Source: RGDT01 sp964630925 (GTDB lineage Bacteria > Planctomycetota > Planctomycetia > Gemmatales > Gemmataceae). Taken from it: a DNA stretch of 64,000 nucleotides. The position numbers and the translations under genes are program-made. The notes beneath the pieces are model-generated. The model saw nothing but the letters and a program-made list of their open reading frames with translations, had not been told where the DNA came from and did no database searches. This document shows, in pieces, positions 9,123 through 17,981 of this stretch (position 1 is the stretch's first letter; every line of letters starts with the position of its first letter). The stretch lies in the NCBI GenBank assembly GCA_964630925.1, contig CAZVZK010000033.1:12747-76746 (forward strand). The letters are read 5' to 3'.

Positions 9123-10109
9123 TCACCCGACCAGCGGCTGCGGCACCGCGTTGTCGAAGTACAGCACGCGCTCCGGCAGACGCAGCGCCCCCAGGTGGCT
9201 CCGGTACGCCCCCCGGAACTCCGGCACCATCCGCTCGCGGAAACGCCGCCCCGCCGAGTAGTCGACGCACATCACCCGCCCCGCCCCCAGCAGGGCGTTG
9301 TGCGGCCTGCCGTCGAACAGGTGCTCCCCCGATTCGTCCCCCTCCATCGGCACCCGCCAGTAGTGCCCCACCACCGCCAGCGGCCCGCCATAATCACGCC
9401 ACCACGGGATGCGTACCCGGTAACGCTCCTTGCCGTTGATCACCACCGGCGTCGCCGAACGTGTCTCGTGCCCCGAGGTCAGCAGCTTCACCGGGTTGCG
9501 GTTCTGCAACAGCAGCTCGCGGTCGTCCTCGTCCTGCACCCCCGATGCCTCCGCCTCACGGCGGATGCGCTCCTCGGACCGCCGGAACAGGGCCACCGCG
9601 TCGTCCTCGCCCCGCACCGCATCGACGAACTCCTCGGACCACCCCGCGTGGACGACGCGCACCGGGTCCGGCCCGCCACGCTCCAGCACCAACGGCAGGG
9701 TGTCGAAGAAGTCGAGCACGTCGCGTGCCGACCGGCCCGCCGGCTTCTGCGGCACGGGGCGGCCGTCGTGCCGGTACGTCGGCGCCTGCGGGAACAGCCA
9801 GCAGTGCTCGGGCTTGAGGCGGGCGCCGGCCCGCGCCCGCAGGGCGTTCAGCTCGTGGTTGCCCATGACGGACTGGGCGAGCCCCCGCCGTACGAGGTCG
9901 CGCACCATCAACACGACGCCGGGGCTGTCCGGCCCGCGGTCCGCCAGATCGCCGACGAAGACGAGGCGGCGGCCCTCCGGGTGACGGCCGTGGTCGTCGT
10001 AGCCCAGCCGCGACAGGAGCGAGCGCAGGGCGACCAGCTCGCCGTGCACGTCGCCGACGATGTCGATCCGCCCGTCGAACAGCTCGCGTACCAGCTTCTC
10101 CCTCGCCAT
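9123..10109 (-). CDS. Metallophosphoesterase, calcineurin-like
   Basis: A 328-residue protein with the calcineurin-like phosphoesterase motifs near the N-terminus: DIVGDVHGE (metal-binding Asp and His), FVGDLADRGPDS (GDxxDRG) and VMGNHE (GNHE), with later metal-binding histidines including VVGHYWR. The arrangement resembles the bacterial PrpE/ApaH-like and PP2A-like enzymes that hydrolyse phosphoesters. The ATG at 10109 is chosen because it is preceded by a GGAGGGGAG sequence and starts just before the metallophosphatase core; an earlier in-frame start would add an Ala/Gly-rich stretch. The physiological substrate cannot be told from the sequence. Confidence 0.9.
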   Translation of the reverse strand: MAREKLVRELFDGRIDIVGDVHGELVALRSLLSRLGYDDHGRHPEGRRLVFVGDLADRGPDSPGVVLMVRDLVRRGLAQSVMGNHELNALRARAGARLKPEHCWLFPQAPTYRHDGRPVPQKPAGRSARDVLDFFDTLPLVLERGGPDPVRVVHAGWSEEFVDAVRGEDDAVALFRRSEERIRREAEASGVQDEDDRELLLQNRNPVKLLTSGHETRSATPVVINGKERYRVRIPWWRDYGGPLAVVGHYWRVPMEGDESGEHLFDGRPHNALLGAGRVMCVDYSAGRRFRERMVPEFRGAYRSHLGALRLPERVLYFDNAVPQPLVG

Positions 10110-10245
10110 TCCGGCAGCGCTCCCCTCCGGGGCGGCCCGGCCCTCCGTCGCCCGGCCCCCCACATCATGATACGCTATGGGGGCCAGGGCATGTCTCAGG
10201 ATCGCCGCCTCCGCGGAGGCCCCGGGTCAACGAGCGAGGTGCGTC

Positions 10246-11178
10246 ATGCGGTGGAACACCCCCGACCCCGCCCAACGCCTGCTGTTCAGCCCCCTCGGGC
10301 TGCTGCTCGCCACCTGCGAGACCATCGGCGAACGCTACGCCCCCAAGTGCCTCCGCGTCTGGGACCCGCTCCGCGGCCACGAGGTCGCACGCCTCGATAT
10401 CAGCGGTGATGTCCTCTCGGCCGCCTTCATCTCCGAGCGCAGTTTGGCCGTCGTCGAGTCGGGCCGGTGCCGCTTCTGGAGCCTCGACGCCGGCGTCACC
10501 CACACGATCACGCCCGACCCCGAGGGCTTCGCCGAGCCGTACGGCGGGGGGCTCTCCTCCGGGACGGCCTCCGCGTCCGGCGGGTTCGTCGCCCTCATGG
10601 CCGGGCCGACGGGCCGCATCCTCGACCCGCGCACGGCGGAGGTGCGTCACACCATCCGCCCGTTCGGCGGGTCCGAGGTCTGGTTCGACGCCATGACGGC
10701 GTCCGGGCCATTCCTCGCCGCCGTCTGCCGCTCCACGTACGACGAGTACCGAGCCCTGCATCTCTGGGACGCCGCACGCGGCAAGAGGCTGCGGACCTAC
10801 GAGCTGTACCCACTCTTCGTGGACCACAACCCCGTCCTCGCCCTCCGTCCTGACGGCTCGCGTCTGGCGGCCGCGGCCCGTGGCAGCGTCCGCGCCTTCG
10901 GGATCGCCGCCGAGGAGGAGCTGGAAGGCTTCACGCCGTTCGAGGCCGAACACGTCCACGCCCTGCGCTACTCCCCTGAGGGCCACGCGCTGGACATCCT
11001 GTGCGGGGAGGGCGCCGCGCGTGTCGTGCGGCTGGACGCGGCGACGGGGCGGCCAATCGCCCAGCGTGAGCTGCCGTCGGGCCTGAGCGTCCGACACGGG
11101 GCGCTCGACCCTTCCGGGCACAAGGCGGCGCTGTCCGACGGGGCGGCCGTCGAGATCCTCGACCTCGCGGACCTGTGA
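10246..11178 (+). CDS. WD40-like beta-propeller protein
   Basis: A 310-residue protein built of weakly conserved WD40-type repeats: LLFSPLGLLLATCE, CLRVWDPLRGHEVARLDI, GRCRFWSLDAG, ALHLWDAARGKRLRTYE and LRPDGSRLAAAARG. There is no signal peptide or kinase domain, unlike the many planctomycete WD40 proteins fused to kinases. The start at 10246 is supported by GAGCGAGG about 8 bases upstream and by the repeat starting immediately afterwards. A scaffold or binding function is inferred. It is divergent from the metallophosphoesterase gene and about 260 bases upstream of the flagellar cluster. Confidence 0.72.
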   Translation: MRWNTPDPAQRLLFSPLGLLLATCETIGERYAPKCLRVWDPLRGHEVARLDISGDVLSAAFISERSLAVVESGRCRFWSLDAGVTHTITPDPEGFAEPYGGGLSSGTASASGGFVALMAGPTGRILDPRTAEVRHTIRPFGGSEVWFDAMTASGPFLAAVCRSTYDEYRALHLWDAARGKRLRTYELYPLFVDHNPVLALRPDGSRLAAAARGSVRAFGIAAEEELEGFTPFEAEHVHALRYSPEGHALDILCGEGAARVVRLDAATGRPIAQRELPSGLSVRHGALDPSGHKAALSDGAAVEILDLADL

Positions 11179-11438
11179 TCTCGGTCAGCCCCCTGACAAC
11201 TCAAAGCAAACGCCGAGGCCGACTTCCTCCCCCGCCAGGATCGACGCCCAGGGAAGGGTCGGCCCGCCCCCGACTTTCGCGTCGCCCGCACTCGCCGGCT
11301 GTCGCCGCGAGCAGCGCCCGCATTTCCGCCGAAGTTGTCACCCAGGCCGCCCCGCCCATCCGATATAGGAGTCGTCCGGCCCGATTGTGACGGTTGTGAC
11401 GCCCCTGCGGTACCCGCCCACTTTCCCACGGAGCGCCC

Positions 11439-12161
11439 ATGTTCCGCGGCCTCTACAGCGCGGCGACGGCGATGGACATCGCCACACGCAGCCACGAGAT
11501 CACCTCCCAGAACCTCGCCCACTCCACCGCGCCCGGGTTCCGCGCCCGCGGCCTGGTCTTCCAGACCTTCGAACGCGCCCTCGAACAGGCCGGCCGCGCC
11601 GACGCCCCGCCCCTGTCCGGGTCCGGCATCGATCACGGCTACACCGACTTCCGCCCCGGGGCCATGCAACCCACCGGCGCCCCCCTCGACCTCGCCCTTT
11701 CCGGCGACGGCTTCTTCGCCCTCCAGGGCCCCGACGGCCCGGTCTACACACGCAACGGCGCCTTCCACACCGAGGCCGACGGCAGGCTCGTCAGCTCCAG
11801 CGGCCTCCCCGTCCTCGGCGTCGGCGGCCCCATCATCGTGCCGCGTCAGGCCGCCGACGTCAAGGTTGAGCGGGACGGCTCCGTCACGGCCGACGGCGGC
11901 AACGTCGGCAGGCTGCAGATCACCCGCTTCGCCAACCCCGGCGCGCTGGAGCCCGCCGGCGCCACCCACTTCCGCCCCGGCGAGGACGCCGCCCCGTCGC
12001 CGTCCCTGGCCACGGTGATGCAGGGCATGCGCGAGCAGTCCAACGTCCAGCTCGCCGGCGCGATGATGTCGCTGGTGCGCGACATGCGTTACTTCGAGGC
12101 GTCGCACCAGGCCCTGAAGACGCTGTCCGACGCCACCGGTTTGCTGACCCGTCCGAGCTGA
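11439..12161 (+). CDS. flgF: Flagellar hook-basal body rod protein, FlgF type
   Basis: A 240-residue axial protein of the FlgF/FlgG family, exported by the flagellar type III system and forming the proximal rod. The N-terminal rod signature (MFRGLYSAATAMDIATRSHEITSQNLAHSTAPGF) and the central DLALSGDGFFALQGPDG segment are typical. The C-terminal helix (SNVQLAGAMMSLVRDMRYFEASHQALKT) matches the family. It is shorter than the neighbouring FlgG and precedes it, which favours FlgF over a second FlgG. It is the first gene of the flg cluster; no sigma28 promoter could be identified convincingly in the 260-base upstream region. Confidence 0.86.
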   Translation: MFRGLYSAATAMDIATRSHEITSQNLAHSTAPGFRARGLVFQTFERALEQAGRADAPPLSGSGIDHGYTDFRPGAMQPTGAPLDLALSGDGFFALQGPDGPVYTRNGAFHTEADGRLVSSSGLPVLGVGGPIIVPRQAADVKVERDGSVTADGGNVGRLQITRFANPGALEPAGATHFRPGEDAAPSPSLATVMQGMREQSNVQLAGAMMSLVRDMRYFEASHQALKTLSDATGLLTRPS

Positions 12162-12179
12162 GCCGCAAGGAGAGATGCC

Positions 12180-12965
12180 ATGATCAGGGCCATGTACACC
12201 GCGGCCACGGGCATGAGCGCCCAGTCCACCAGCATCGACACCGTCGCCAACAACCTCGCCAACATCAACACCAACGGCTTCAAACGCAACCACCTCGACT
12301 TCCAGGACCTCCTCTACGTCAACGAGGTCTCCCCAGGCGCGGCCGCCGCCCAGGGCCAGCAGGTGCCCGCCGGCCTCCAGGTCGGCAGCGGCGTCCGCGT
12401 CGCCGGCACCCCCAAGATCTTCACCCAGGGCAGCCCCGTCAACACCGGCAACAGCTACGACATCGCCATCGAGGGCCCCGGCTTCCTCCAGGTCAGCATG
12501 CCCAACGGCGACACGCGCTACACCCGCGACGGCGCCCTCCGCATCAACGCCACCGGCAGCCTCGTCACCTCCGACGGCTTCAACATCTCGCCCCAGATCA
12601 CCGTCCCCCAGGACGCCACCTCCGTCTCCATCGGCTCCGACGGCACCGTGTCCGTCGGCGCCGCCGGCGGCGGCACCACCCAGGTCGGGCAGCTCACCCT
12701 CGTCCGCTTCCCCAACCCCGCCGGGCTGTCCGCCGAGGGCCGCAACCTCTTCGCCGAGAGCGCCTCGTCCGGCTCCCCCATCACCGCCACCCCCGGCCAG
12801 AACGGCGCCGGCCTCCTCCGCCAGGGCTTCCTCGAACGCTCCAACGTCGAGGCCGTCACCGAGCTGGTCAACCTCATCCTCGCCCAGCGTGCCTTCGAGT
12901 TCAACACCCGCTCCATCCAGTCCGCCGACCAGATGCTGTCGCGCGTCACACAGATCACGGGCTGA
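12180..12965 (+). CDS. flgG: Flagellar basal-body rod protein FlgG
   Basis: A 261-residue distal-rod protein, the usual FlgG length. It starts MIRAMYTAATGMSAQ, has the conserved DTVANNLANINTNGFK segment, the central DIAIEGPGFLQV motif and the terminal LERSNVEAVTELVNLILAQRAFEFN helix. It polymerises in the rod passing through the L and P rings. An AAGGAGAG ribosome binding site lies just before the ATG. It is 18 bases after flgF and 7 bases before flgA, so the genes are one operon. Confidence 0.96.
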   Translation: MIRAMYTAATGMSAQSTSIDTVANNLANINTNGFKRNHLDFQDLLYVNEVSPGAAAAQGQQVPAGLQVGSGVRVAGTPKIFTQGSPVNTGNSYDIAIEGPGFLQVSMPNGDTRYTRDGALRINATGSLVTSDGFNISPQITVPQDATSVSIGSDGTVSVGAAGGGTTQVGQLTLVRFPNPAGLSAEGRNLFAESASSGSPITATPGQNGAGLLRQGFLERSNVEAVTELVNLILAQRAFEFNTRSIQSADQMLSRVTQITG

Positions 12966-12972
12966 GGCACCC

Positions 12973-13950
12973 ATGACACCCCTCCTCCTCCTCGCCGCCC
13001 TGCTGACGGCCGCCGCCGAGCCGCCCGGCGGCGCCGCGGTGCTCCGCCTGCGCCCCCACGCCGTCGCCACCACGCGCGTCGTGCGCGTGGCCGACCTCGC
13101 CGACCTGATCGGCGGGCCGCCCGCGCTGCGCGAGCACATCGCCCGCCTCGACGTGGCCGAGGTCGCCGACAAGGACGCCCGCCTCACCCTGTCGGGGAAG
13201 CAGGTGGGGTTCCGCCTCCGCCTCGCCGGCCTGCCGCCGGAGTCGTTCCGCATCGAGGGCGAGTCCGCCACGGTCACCGTCCGCTTCCGCCCCGTGAGCG
13301 CGGAGGTGGTGGTGGCCCGCGTCCGCCAGGAGCTGCTGGCCGGCCTGCCGTGGGCCGCCGACGAGGTGCAGGTCACCCTCGTGCAGCCGCTCACCGCGCC
13401 GCTCCCCGCCCTGGCCGACGACGAGGAGCTGGCCGTGAGGGCGAAGATGAGGCCCGGCACGCGCCCGCCCGGCCGGGTGCAGATGGACGTGCAGCTCGTC
13501 GTCCGCGGCGAGGCCCGCCTGTCGCTGCCCCTGTACTTCGAGGTCCGCCCCTGCGTCGCCGTCGCGGTGTGCAAACGCCGCGTCGAGCCGGGCCGGGAGG
13601 TGACCGAGGCCGACTTCTTCGTCGAGCAGCAGCCGGTGGCCGGCAACAGCGCCGACCTGGCCAGCCCGGCCACGCTGAAGGGCTGCAAGGCGCGGCGGAT
13701 GCTTCTGCCGGGCCAGCCGATCCGAGCCGCGGATGTGGAGGACGGCGCGAGGCAGGCCGAGGGGCCGGTCCTGGTCAAGGCACGCGAGTCGGTCAAGCTG
13801 CAGGTGCGTGTCGGCGACCTGTCGGTCCACGCGCTGGGGCAGGCGTTGCAGGAGGGCCGCCGCGGGCAGCTCATCCGCGTGCAGAACGCCGACTCGAAGA
13901 AGGTGCTGATGGCCCGCGTCATCGGCCCGTCGCTGGCCGAGGTGGAATGA
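12973..13950 (+). CDS. flgA: Flagellar basal body P-ring formation chaperone FlgA
   Basis: A 325-residue exported protein with a short signal peptide (LLLLAALLTAAAEPP). The C-terminal half carries the SAF/FlgA domain: VCKRRVEPGREVTEADFFVEQQPV, LKGCKARRMLLPGQPIRAADV and VLMARVIGPSLAEVE. In other bacteria FlgA assists assembly of the FlgI P ring in the periplasm. It is longer than enterobacterial FlgA because of an extra N-terminal domain (residues about 25-170), as in other phyla. It sits between flgG and flgH in the usual order. Confidence 0.88.
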   Translation: MTPLLLLAALLTAAAEPPGGAAVLRLRPHAVATTRVVRVADLADLIGGPPALREHIARLDVAEVADKDARLTLSGKQVGFRLRLAGLPPESFRIEGESATVTVRFRPVSAEVVVARVRQELLAGLPWAADEVQVTLVQPLTAPLPALADDEELAVRAKMRPGTRPPGRVQMDVQLVVRGEARLSLPLYFEVRPCVAVAVCKRRVEPGREVTEADFFVEQQPVAGNSADLASPATLKGCKARRMLLPGQPIRAADVEDGARQAEGPVLVKARESVKLQVRVGDLSVHALGQALQEGRRGQLIRVQNADSKKVLMARVIGPSLAEVE

Positions 13951-13963
13951 GGGGGGTGGGGCG

Positions 13964-14590
13964 ATGAAGACCCTGTGGTACTGCGTGGCGTTCGGCCTGC
14001 TGCACACCGCCGTCTGGCCGGCGGGCCTCCAGGCCGAGTCGATCTGGCAGCGGCGATCGCAGCGTTTCGGCTTCCTCTTCAACGACCAGCGGGCCAGGAA
14101 CATCGGCGACATCGTGACGGTGCTGGTGGTGGAAAGCAACGCCATCAACCAGCGCGAGCAGCGCCAGCTCAACAAGGCGACCGACACCGGGGCCAAGATC
14201 ACGTACCAGGGCTCCACCTCGTCCGACAAGGGCGAGCGCAACGGGGCCATGAACGCCGCCGGCCAGCTCACGTCGAACCGCTCGTTCGACGGCAACGCCC
14301 AGCTCACCAGCGGCCGCCTCTTCACCGACACCCTCACCGCCACCGTGATCGACGTGCTGCCCAACGGCAACCTGGTGATCGAGGGCCACCGCGTCCGCAC
14401 GGTCAGCGGCGAGCAGCGCCTGCTCCGCGTGACCGGCATCGTGCGCCCCGCCGACCTGTCGGCGTTCAACACGGTGCAGTCGGCGGCGATGGCCAACTTC
14501 CGGATCGAGTACTGCGGCCGCGGCGTGGACACCAGCTTCACGTCGCAGGGCTGGTTCGGCCGCGTGGTCAACTTCGTCTGGCCGTTCTGA
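13964..14590 (+). CDS. flgH: Flagellar L-ring protein FlgH
   Basis: A 208-residue outer-membrane ring protein. The N-terminus is a signal sequence (WYCVAFGLLHTAVWPAGLQA), followed by the family core ARNIGDIVTVLVVESNAI, GRLFTDTLTATVIDVLPNGNL and RTVSGEQRLLRVTGIVRP. No lipobox Cys is visible in the signal region, which differs from lipoprotein FlgH of enterobacteria. It begins 13 bases after flgA. The next gene is not flgI but a lineage-specific protein, so the P-ring gene must lie elsewhere. Confidence 0.95.
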   Translation: MKTLWYCVAFGLLHTAVWPAGLQAESIWQRRSQRFGFLFNDQRARNIGDIVTVLVVESNAINQREQRQLNKATDTGAKITYQGSTSSDKGERNGAMNAAGQLTSNRSFDGNAQLTSGRLFTDTLTATVIDVLPNGNLVIEGHRVRTVSGEQRLLRVTGIVRPADLSAFNTVQSAAMANFRIEYCGRGVDTSFTSQGWFGRVVNFVWPF

Positions 14591-14719
14591 CACGCAGGCC
14601 CTCCGCCGGCTTCCGCCCCCGGGCGTCTCGCCCACAGCTCGATGAGAGGGGGTTGGGGGGCGAGGCAGTTCGTACAATACCCCTCGGCGGGGCGTCCCGC
14701 CGTTGCCGGCGAGGGGACC

Positions 14720-15394
14720 ATGACCGAAGCCGAGTGGCGCGCCTGCACCAGCCCGGAGGCGATGCTGCACCACCTGACCGACCGCGCCAGCCCGCGCAAG
14801 CTGAGGCTGTACGCCGTCAATTGCTGCCGCCGCATCTGGCACCTGCTCACCGACGAGCGCTGCCGGCACGCCATCGATGTGGCCCAACGCTTCGTGGACG
14901 GCAAGGCGACGATGGCCGACCTCGCCAGCGCCGGCCACGTCGTCGCCTCCGTCGCCCGCGTCTGGGGAGACTCCCTCTCCCCCGTCGCCCGCGCCACCTA
15001 CGCCATCGGCGGCGCCGCCTGGGCCGCCACACGCGGCTCCGCCTGGCTCTCCGCCTGGGACGCCGCCTGGGACGCCCGCATGGCCGCGCGGGATTTCGTC
15101 GCCGGGACGGACTGGGAGAAGGAACGCCAGTGGCAGGCCGCCGTCCTCCACGACCTCGTGGGCAACCCCTTCCGCCCCCCCGCCCTCGACCCCGCCTGGC
15201 TCGCCCCGTCGTCCCCGGTCTCGCAGATGGCCCGCGTCATCTACGACGAGGACCGCTTCGGCGATCTGCCCATCCTCGGCGACGCCCTCGAGGAGGCCGG
15301 CTGCGCCGACGGCGAGCTGCTGGCCCACTGCCACGGACGCGGCCCCCATTACCGCGGCTGCTGGGTGGTCGACGCCGTCCTGGGATTCCGATGA
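14720..15394 (+). CDS. Conserved planctomycete protein of unknown function
   Basis: A 224-residue protein without signal peptide. It shows a pattern I recognise from many Gemmataceae proteins without assigned function: MTEAEW start, LRLYAVNCCRRIWHLL with paired cysteines, an alanine-rich middle (residues about 75-125), then LVGNPFRPPALDPAWL, ALEEAGCADGELLAHC and RGCWVVDAVLG at the end. The ATG at 14720 is preceded by GAGGGG. A TACAAT at 14673-14678 could be its -10 box. It overlaps the next gene by 4 bases (ATGA), so the two are translationally coupled. Confidence 0.78.
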   Translation: MTEAEWRACTSPEAMLHHLTDRASPRKLRLYAVNCCRRIWHLLTDERCRHAIDVAQRFVDGKATMADLASAGHVVASVARVWGDSLSPVARATYAIGGAAWAATRGSAWLSAWDAAWDARMAARDFVAGTDWEKERQWQAAVLHDLVGNPFRPPALDPAWLAPSSPVSQMARVIYDEDRFGDLPILGDALEEAGCADGELLAHCHGRGPHYRGCWVVDAVLGFR

Positions 15395-15615
15395 GCGACA
15401 CCCCCGAGACCTGGGACGCCGGCGAGATGGGCTGCGGCGAGCTGCTCCTGATGCTCAAGCTGCGCATGCGTGGCCTCGCCCCCGGCGCCGTCCTCCGCGT
15501 CATCGCCCGCGACCTCGCCGCCCCGGAGGAGATGCCCGCCTGGTGCCGCCTCACGGGCCACACACTCGTTGCCGCCGCCCACCCCGTGTACGATATCCGC
15601 CGCCGCCCCGATTAA
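15391..15615 (+). CDS. TusA/SirA-like small protein
   Basis: A 74-residue protein resembling the TusA sulfur-carrier fold: an acidic start (ETWDAGEMGCGELLLMLKLRM), a LAPGAVLRVIARD strand, PEEMPAWCRLTGHTLVAA and an end strand. The active-site position of TusA (C-P) is kept as Cys in MGCGEL but with Gly in place of Pro. A second Cys lies in AWCRLTGH. Sulfur transfer is a family inference only. The ATG overlaps the upstream stop as ATGA. Confidence 0.72.
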   Translation: MSDTPETWDAGEMGCGELLLMLKLRMRGLAPGAVLRVIARDLAAPEEMPAWCRLTGHTLVAAAHPVYDIRRRPD

Positions 15616-15864
15616 CGGGGCGTGGGGGCGTCTCGCCCCAGGAGGGCGTCGGCTCCGCTCGCGCCCATCTCGCAGGCGTCGAGAACAAGGGGGGGGCCTG
15701 GACGGGCGTCCCGAAAACCGGGTGGGAGTGGCTGATGCGCGTGCGGAAGGCCGGTCCTGGGCGTGGCCTCAACCGGCGTCAACCGCGTGGAGGTTGCCCC
15801 CCTCTGACCAACCGGCCCCGCTGCCCACCCTCGTGGGAGGATCCCCCATTTCTTTCACAGCCTC

Positions 15865-17004
15865 TCATTTCCCGGCCCACCGGGCGATGTCCAGCTCGAC
15901 GGGCCGCTGCCATGCCGTGTCCGCCATGACGACGTTGAACGAGGAGTACTCGACGGCCAGCCCCGGCGTACCTGGCCCTTGAACCAGCATCAGTCCGGGC
16001 CGGGCCGAGGCGACGTGCCCGCCGAACATGAACAGCCTCATCGGCACCTCCTTGCGGCGCCGCCCCTTCTTCGCCGCGGCCCACACCGCCTGTCGCGCCC
16101 GGGAGCGCGCCGCCGCCTCCGCGAAGCGCCACGGCGCCGCACGCCACATCGCCCGACGCACCCGCGCGGCGTTCTCATCCCACACCTTCTGCGGGGTCTT
16201 GTAGCCGCGCAGGCGTTTCGGCCGGCCCGCGTCGAGTAGCTCACTCACCTCCGCCGGCGCCTCGATCCCGCACAGCCGCAGCGCCTCCTCGAATCGCCCG
16301 TCGTCCTGATACGCCGTGCAGAGCATGGCCCGGCCGGCCGGCGTCAGCGTGCCGGCCCGCGCCTCCGCCTCCAGCCGCCCGATGACCGGCGTCCGCCCCG
16401 CCCCCGTGACGGCGCGCAGCTCCTCCCCCGTCACGCCCCAGCGCTCGGCCTCGCTGACCCCGGCCGCCCGCCCGTCCCAGTACCACCGCGCGGGCATCCA
16501 GTCATGGTGCTGGTTCTCGACGACGAGCGCCGTCAGCCGCACCGTGATCCGCTGCGGGGCGGACACGCGCGCGGGGCCGCGTGCGATCAGGCACAGCTCC
16601 TGATCGCGGGTCAGCCCCGCGGCGTCGCCGTAGGACGCCAGCACCACCTCGGCCGAGGTGCGGAACCGCCCCTTGTCATCGCGCGGGAAGTGCCGGGCGA
16701 TGCCGTCGCGGTCCAGGTGGCGGACATCCTCCGCGAGCAACGCCGCGTCGTGGGGCCGATACTCCGCGCCCTCGATGTCCACGTCGACCATGTCGCCACC
16801 GGCCGCCTCCCGCGCCGCCGCGATGGCCGCCAGAGGACGCAGCTCGGCCCGCGTCACCGGCAGGCGGAAGCGGCAGCCGTGCCGCACCTCGGCGGCCTTC
16901 TTTTCCTGGCCTTGCTCCTCCAGCCAGTCGGCGTAGGCCAATCGCGGCCCCGCGTCGTGCGGGCACGCCCTGATCGCCGCCAGGAGCCGCGCCTCCTCAC
17001 CCAT
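15865..17004 (-). CDS. TIGR02996-domain protein
   Basis: A 379-residue protein. Residues 1-45 form the Gemmata-type TIGR02996 domain (EEARLLAAIRACPHDAGPRLAYADWLEEQGQ). The rest is unrecognised: a stretch predicted to contain strands (residues about 60-240), then an alpha-helical basic region (RRAMWRAAPWRFAEAAARSRARQAVW) and a tail containing FGGHVASARPG. The true start is the ATG at 17004, because the domain starts there. It overlaps the end of mobA by 8 bases. Its function is unknown; TIGR02996 is a lineage-specific N-terminal tag. Confidence 0.78.
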   Translation of the reverse strand: MGEEARLLAAIRACPHDAGPRLAYADWLEEQGQEKKAAEVRHGCRFRLPVTRAELRPLAAIAAAREAAGGDMVDVDIEGAEYRPHDAALLAEDVRHLDRDGIARHFPRDDKGRFRTSAEVVLASYGDAAGLTRDQELCLIARGPARVSAPQRITVRLTALVVENQHHDWMPARWYWDGRAAGVSEAERWGVTGEELRAVTGAGRTPVIGRLEAEARAGTLTPAGRAMLCTAYQDDGRFEEALRLCGIEAPAEVSELLDAGRPKRLRGYKTPQKVWDENAARVRRAMWRAAPWRFAEAAARSRARQAVWAAAKKGRRRKEVPMRLFMFGGHVASARPGLMLVQGPGTPGLAVEYSSFNVVMADTAWQRPVELDIARWAGK

Positions 17005-17584
17005 GCCCCGCCTCCCGCATCGCCCCCTCGTACTCCTCCGGCGTGTTGACGTTGCGCAGGCTGGCCACCCCCGGCAGCTCCTCCTCGCGCACCAGCCGCG
17101 TCGGCACCGCGTCGAACAGATCCGCCGTCCGCAGCCGCCCCGCCGCAAGCAGCCCGCGCACGGCCGGCAGCACGCGCACTCGGTACACGCCGGCCAGCGG
17201 ATGCCTGTAGCCGCCCACGTCCGGCACGGCGACCTCGTCGTCGCCCAGCAGCTCGAACATCCGCCGGATGAACGCCTCCTCAAGGAAGGGCACGTCACAC
17301 GACGAGATGTAAGCCGCATCGGCGACGCCGTCCAGCGCCGCCAGCCCGGCGGCGATGCCCTCCAGCGGCCCGCGCCCGCCCTCGGCGTCGTGCACCACGC
17401 GGACGCCCTCCGGCAACGGCGGCAGATCCTGCCCCGGCGCCGCGACCGCCACCACCCGCGGGACGACGCGGCCGATCACCTCCACCACGCGGACGAGCAT
17501 GGGCCGGCCGGCGAACGGCAGCCACGCCTTGGGCCGGCCCATCCGGCTCGACCGGCCCCCACACAGCACCACCCCGGCACGCAT
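16997..17584 (-). CDS. mobA: Molybdenum cofactor guanylyltransferase MobA
   Basis: A 195-residue nucleotidyltransferase of about the family's length. It transfers GMP from GTP to molybdopterin to give the guanine dinucleotide form of Moco. The GTP-binding signature LCGGRSSRMGRPKAWLPF lies at residues 7-24, followed by GPLEGIAAGL and SSCDVPFL, then VNTPEEY near the end. The ATG at 17584 gives the usual short N-terminus; an ATG at 17605 would add seven residues. No other Moco genes are in the window. It overlaps the TIGR02996 gene downstream and follows a small gene upstream. Confidence 0.92.
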   Translation of the reverse strand: MRAGVVLCGGRSSRMGRPKAWLPFAGRPMLVRVVEVIGRVVPRVVAVAAPGQDLPPLPEGVRVVHDAEGGRGPLEGIAAGLAALDGVADAAYISSCDVPFLEEAFIRRMFELLGDDEVAVPDVGGYRHPLAGVYRVRVLPAVRGLLAAGRLRTADLFDAVPTRLVREEELPGVASLRNVNTPEEYEGAMREAGHG

Positions 17585-17594
17585 CACCTTCGAG

Positions 17595-17834
17595 TCAGGC
17601 GTCATCCAGCGGCCGCCCGGAGAGGTCGCCGACGAATTGTTCGACCCCTTCGTGGTCGAAGATGACCGGCACCCCGCCTGGCCCGACGAAGATCCCCACG
17701 CCGTCGCGGAAAACCAGCGCCCGCGCATGATCGACTTCGAACCGCGTGCCGCTGCCCAGTACGACCGTGAACGGCCGGAATGGGGAGCGTCCTTGGAATG
17801 CGGCGAGGGTGTGATCGAAGTGGTCTGCGGTCAT
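17595..17834 (-). CDS. Small conserved hypothetical protein
   Basis: A 79-residue protein: MTADHFDHTLAAFQ, then PFRPFTVVLGSGTRFEVDHARALVF and GVPVIFDHEGVEQF. The pattern PFxPFxVxLxxGxxFxVxHPE-like followed by beta strands recurs in small planctomycete proteins; the protein at 27290-27556 has a similar layout. No function is known to me. It ends 10 bases before the mobA start on the same strand. Confidence 0.62.
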   Translation of the reverse strand: MTADHFDHTLAAFQGRSPFRPFTVVLGSGTRFEVDHARALVFRDGVGIFVGPGGVPVIFDHEGVEQFVGDLSGRPLDDA

Positions 17835-17948
17835 CGGAGGGCCCCAAGCGCAGATCGTAGGCGACCTCACCATCGTACCGCGCAGGTGATCGATTGCACA
17901 GCCCATACAGCCCAGCCCCGAACCAGCCACACGCGGCACGGCCTGCGA

Positions 17949-17954
17949 TACAAT
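17949..17954 (+). promoter_or_regulatory. Candidate -10 box of the beta-lactamase-fold/sulfatase operon
   Basis: TACAAT is 27 bases upstream of the ATG at 17982, with AGGGA about 7 bases before that ATG. No convincing -35 hexamer is seen at the correct distance, so this is a weak call. Confidence 0.3.
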
Positions 17955-17981
17955 GTCCAACACCCGCCCGAGGGATGCCAG

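Noticed and set aside
10968..13922. A 984-codon minus-strand frame opposite the flagellar genes
   Set aside because: Antisense shadow of flgF-flgG-flgA; the plus-strand genes have clear family sequences.
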